This document shows, in pieces, positions 5,950 to 6,695 of a DNA stretch of 6,695 nt. Source of the stretch: Bacteroidia bacterium (GTDB taxonomy: Bacteria > Bacteroidota > Bacteroidia > Bacteroidales > CAJPTX01). Below the pieces are notes generated by a model. The model ran no database searches and had not been told where the DNA came from. It saw only the letters and a program-made list of their open reading frames with translations. Within the stretch, counting starts at the first letter, position 1. Every line of letters begins with the position of its first letter. The position numbers were made by a program, and so were the translations under genes. Location: contig CAJPTS010000104.1 in assembly GCA_905373625.1 (NCBI GenBank), forward strand, positions 1 through 6,695, in the 5' to 3' direction.

Positions 5950-6609
5950 TTATCCTTCAGTCCGCTCGGCTTTAATTCGAGTACGGAATTCTTCTTGTCG
6001 TCGTTTCAGCTCTTTTCTGTTCAGACGGGATTCTACGGTGAAGAGCAGACGATCGTCGCTATAGGGTGAAAACCACCACCTAAAATCCGAGCTTTTGCGT
6101 GCTACGTCTATTAACCCCAAGCCTGCGCCCCCACGTTCGCTTAGTGTTCCTGTGGAAAGTTGGGTCATGTAGAGGAGTCGTTTTTCTTCAGGCGATCGGC
6201 AGTTACTGTTTCCCAACTTAGCCTCGAGTTTCTTCCGCATGCTTTCAACCACGAAATTAGAGCAACGTATTATAACTTCCTCCTCCGTGACCAGCAAATG
6301 ATAGGAGATCCAGCAGGGGTACGGATTCATAGTCTCGATGCCAGGTCTGGGCTCGTGGATAATCTTTTCTGTACCAAAGCGTGCTCCGTGTCGGTTGACG
6401 TTTTGCATCAATTCGACCGTGATGTGGAAACTGCGGGAATAAACCTGATAGCAGTCGAGTAGAGCTTGGAAATGTGCATTATCAGTCAGGCTCATCTGCA
6501 CAAAATTCACAAATGTCTGATGATCTATCACGCCACAATAGCGCAACTCGCCCAAGACATCCACGACGTCCTCTCCTCGACTCAAATCTTTTTCTAGAAG
6601 ACTGGGCAT
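5950..6609 (-). CDS. SiaB-family (DUF6272) GHKL-fold protein kinase
   Basis: A 219-residue cytosolic protein resembling SiaB, the kinase of the Pseudomonas SiaABCD system that phosphorylates SiaC (DUF1987) to control c-di-GMP output and aggregation. The fold is that of GHKL ATPases and anti-sigma-factor kinases. The N box is E66-L-M-Q-N70-V-N-R-H74 (ExxxNxxxH), with the Mg/ATP-binding Asn present. The glycine-rich G box is GGAGLGLIDVARKS (160-173), and ISYHLLVTEEEVIIRCSNFV (101-120) matches the family's central strand region. The last 25 residues are highly charged, probably a helix. All ATP-binding motifs appear intact, so activity is likely. No signal peptide or membrane segment is seen. 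The ATG at 6609 follows an inverted repeat and two candidate promoter boxes. No DUF1987 gene lies downstream; the next gene is the YD-repeat protein 33 bases away. The family is confident, the partner inferred only. Confidence 0.85.
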   Translation of the reverse strand: MPSLLEKDLSRGEDVVDVLGELRYCGVIDHQTFVNFVQMSLTDNAHFQALLDCYQVYSRSFHITVELMQNVNRHGARFGTEKIIHEPRPGIETMNPYPCWISYHLLVTEEEVIIRCSNFVVESMRKKLEAKLGNSNCRSPEEKRLLYMTQLSTGTLSERGGAGLGLIDVARKSSDFRWWFSPYSDDRLLFTVESRLNRKELKRRQEEFRTRIKAERTEG

Positions 6610-6612
6610 TTT

Positions 6613-6628
6613 TGATAAATGTTTATCA
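6613..6628. repeat. Inverted repeat just before the siaB-like start codon, possible operator
   Basis: TGATAAA (6613-6619) and TTTATCA (6622-6628) are perfect inverted arms separated by TG. The repeat ends three bases before the ATG and lies inside the predicted transcript leader. It could be bound by a repressor or, as RNA, form a weak AT-rich hairpin at the translation start. Function is inferred from position and symmetry only. Confidence 0.45.
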
Positions 6629-6650
6629 CCCTCTAGGCTCTTTTAATGCA

Positions 6651-6658
6651 CAAATATA
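6651..6658 (-). promoter_or_regulatory. Candidate Bacteroidota -7 element for the siaB-like/YD-repeat operon
   Basis: On the minus strand this reads TATATTTG followed by TGC, matching TAnnTTTG; transcription would start near 6643-6646, about 35 bases before the start codon. A second match, TAGCTTTG at 6669-6676, lies 18 bases further upstream and could be a tandem promoter. The spacing between them (10 bases) is too short for the second to act as a -33 box. A perfect 8-base palindrome GTACGTAC at 6680-6687 lies just upstream. Confidence 0.45.
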
Positions 6659-6695
6659 CGCAAAAATACAAAGCTACGTGTACGTACCTCTAACG

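Noticed and set aside
6160..6462. A 100-codon + strand frame inside the siaB-like gene
   Set aside because: It is antisense to the N and G box region of the kinase and shows no motif of its own.

Overview
The window looks like ordinary chromosome of a member of the Bacteroidota, most likely order Bacteroidales and possibly close to Porphyromonas. This is inferred from three things. The gene families (a DUF6427-type membrane protein beside purD, a long QueA-type enzyme, a SiaB-like kinase, secreted MORN-variant and YD-like repeat proteins) are typical of that phylum. Matches to the Bacteroidota -7 promoter element TAnnTTTG lie ahead of several genes. Classical Shine-Dalgarno sequences are mostly absent. 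No insertion sequence, phage gene, CRISPR array, tRNA or rRNA is visible.

Layout. Positions 1-2649 on the + strand carry the 3' end of purD (purine synthesis), a very hydrophobic polytopic membrane protein of DUF6427 type with a TTG start, a 305-base non-coding gap and a flavin-reductase-like FMN protein. The flavin-reductase gene is followed 13 bases later by a secreted MORN-variant repeat protein ending at 3454, and the two probably form a two-gene operon. A clear intrinsic terminator follows at 3458-3487.

The rest lies on the - strand. A QueA-family enzyme (queuosine tRNA modification) occupies 3499-4713 and converges on the MORN gene. Further right is a two-gene unit read leftwards: a SiaB-family (GHKL-fold) kinase at 5950-6609, then a secreted YD-like repeat protein at 4939-5916, closed by a strong intrinsic terminator at 4883-4918. 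A 7-bp-arm inverted repeat sits directly before the siaB-like start codon, downstream of two candidate promoter elements.

The genes do not form one pathway. purD, the QueA-family gene and the flavin reductase are metabolic or housekeeping genes. The least explained part is the kinase/repeat-protein pair: the usual SiaB substrate, SiaC (DUF1987), is not next to the kinase inside this window, and its place downstream is taken by an exported protein of unknown role. I see no strong evidence for a wholly new system; this pair is the best candidate for follow-up.
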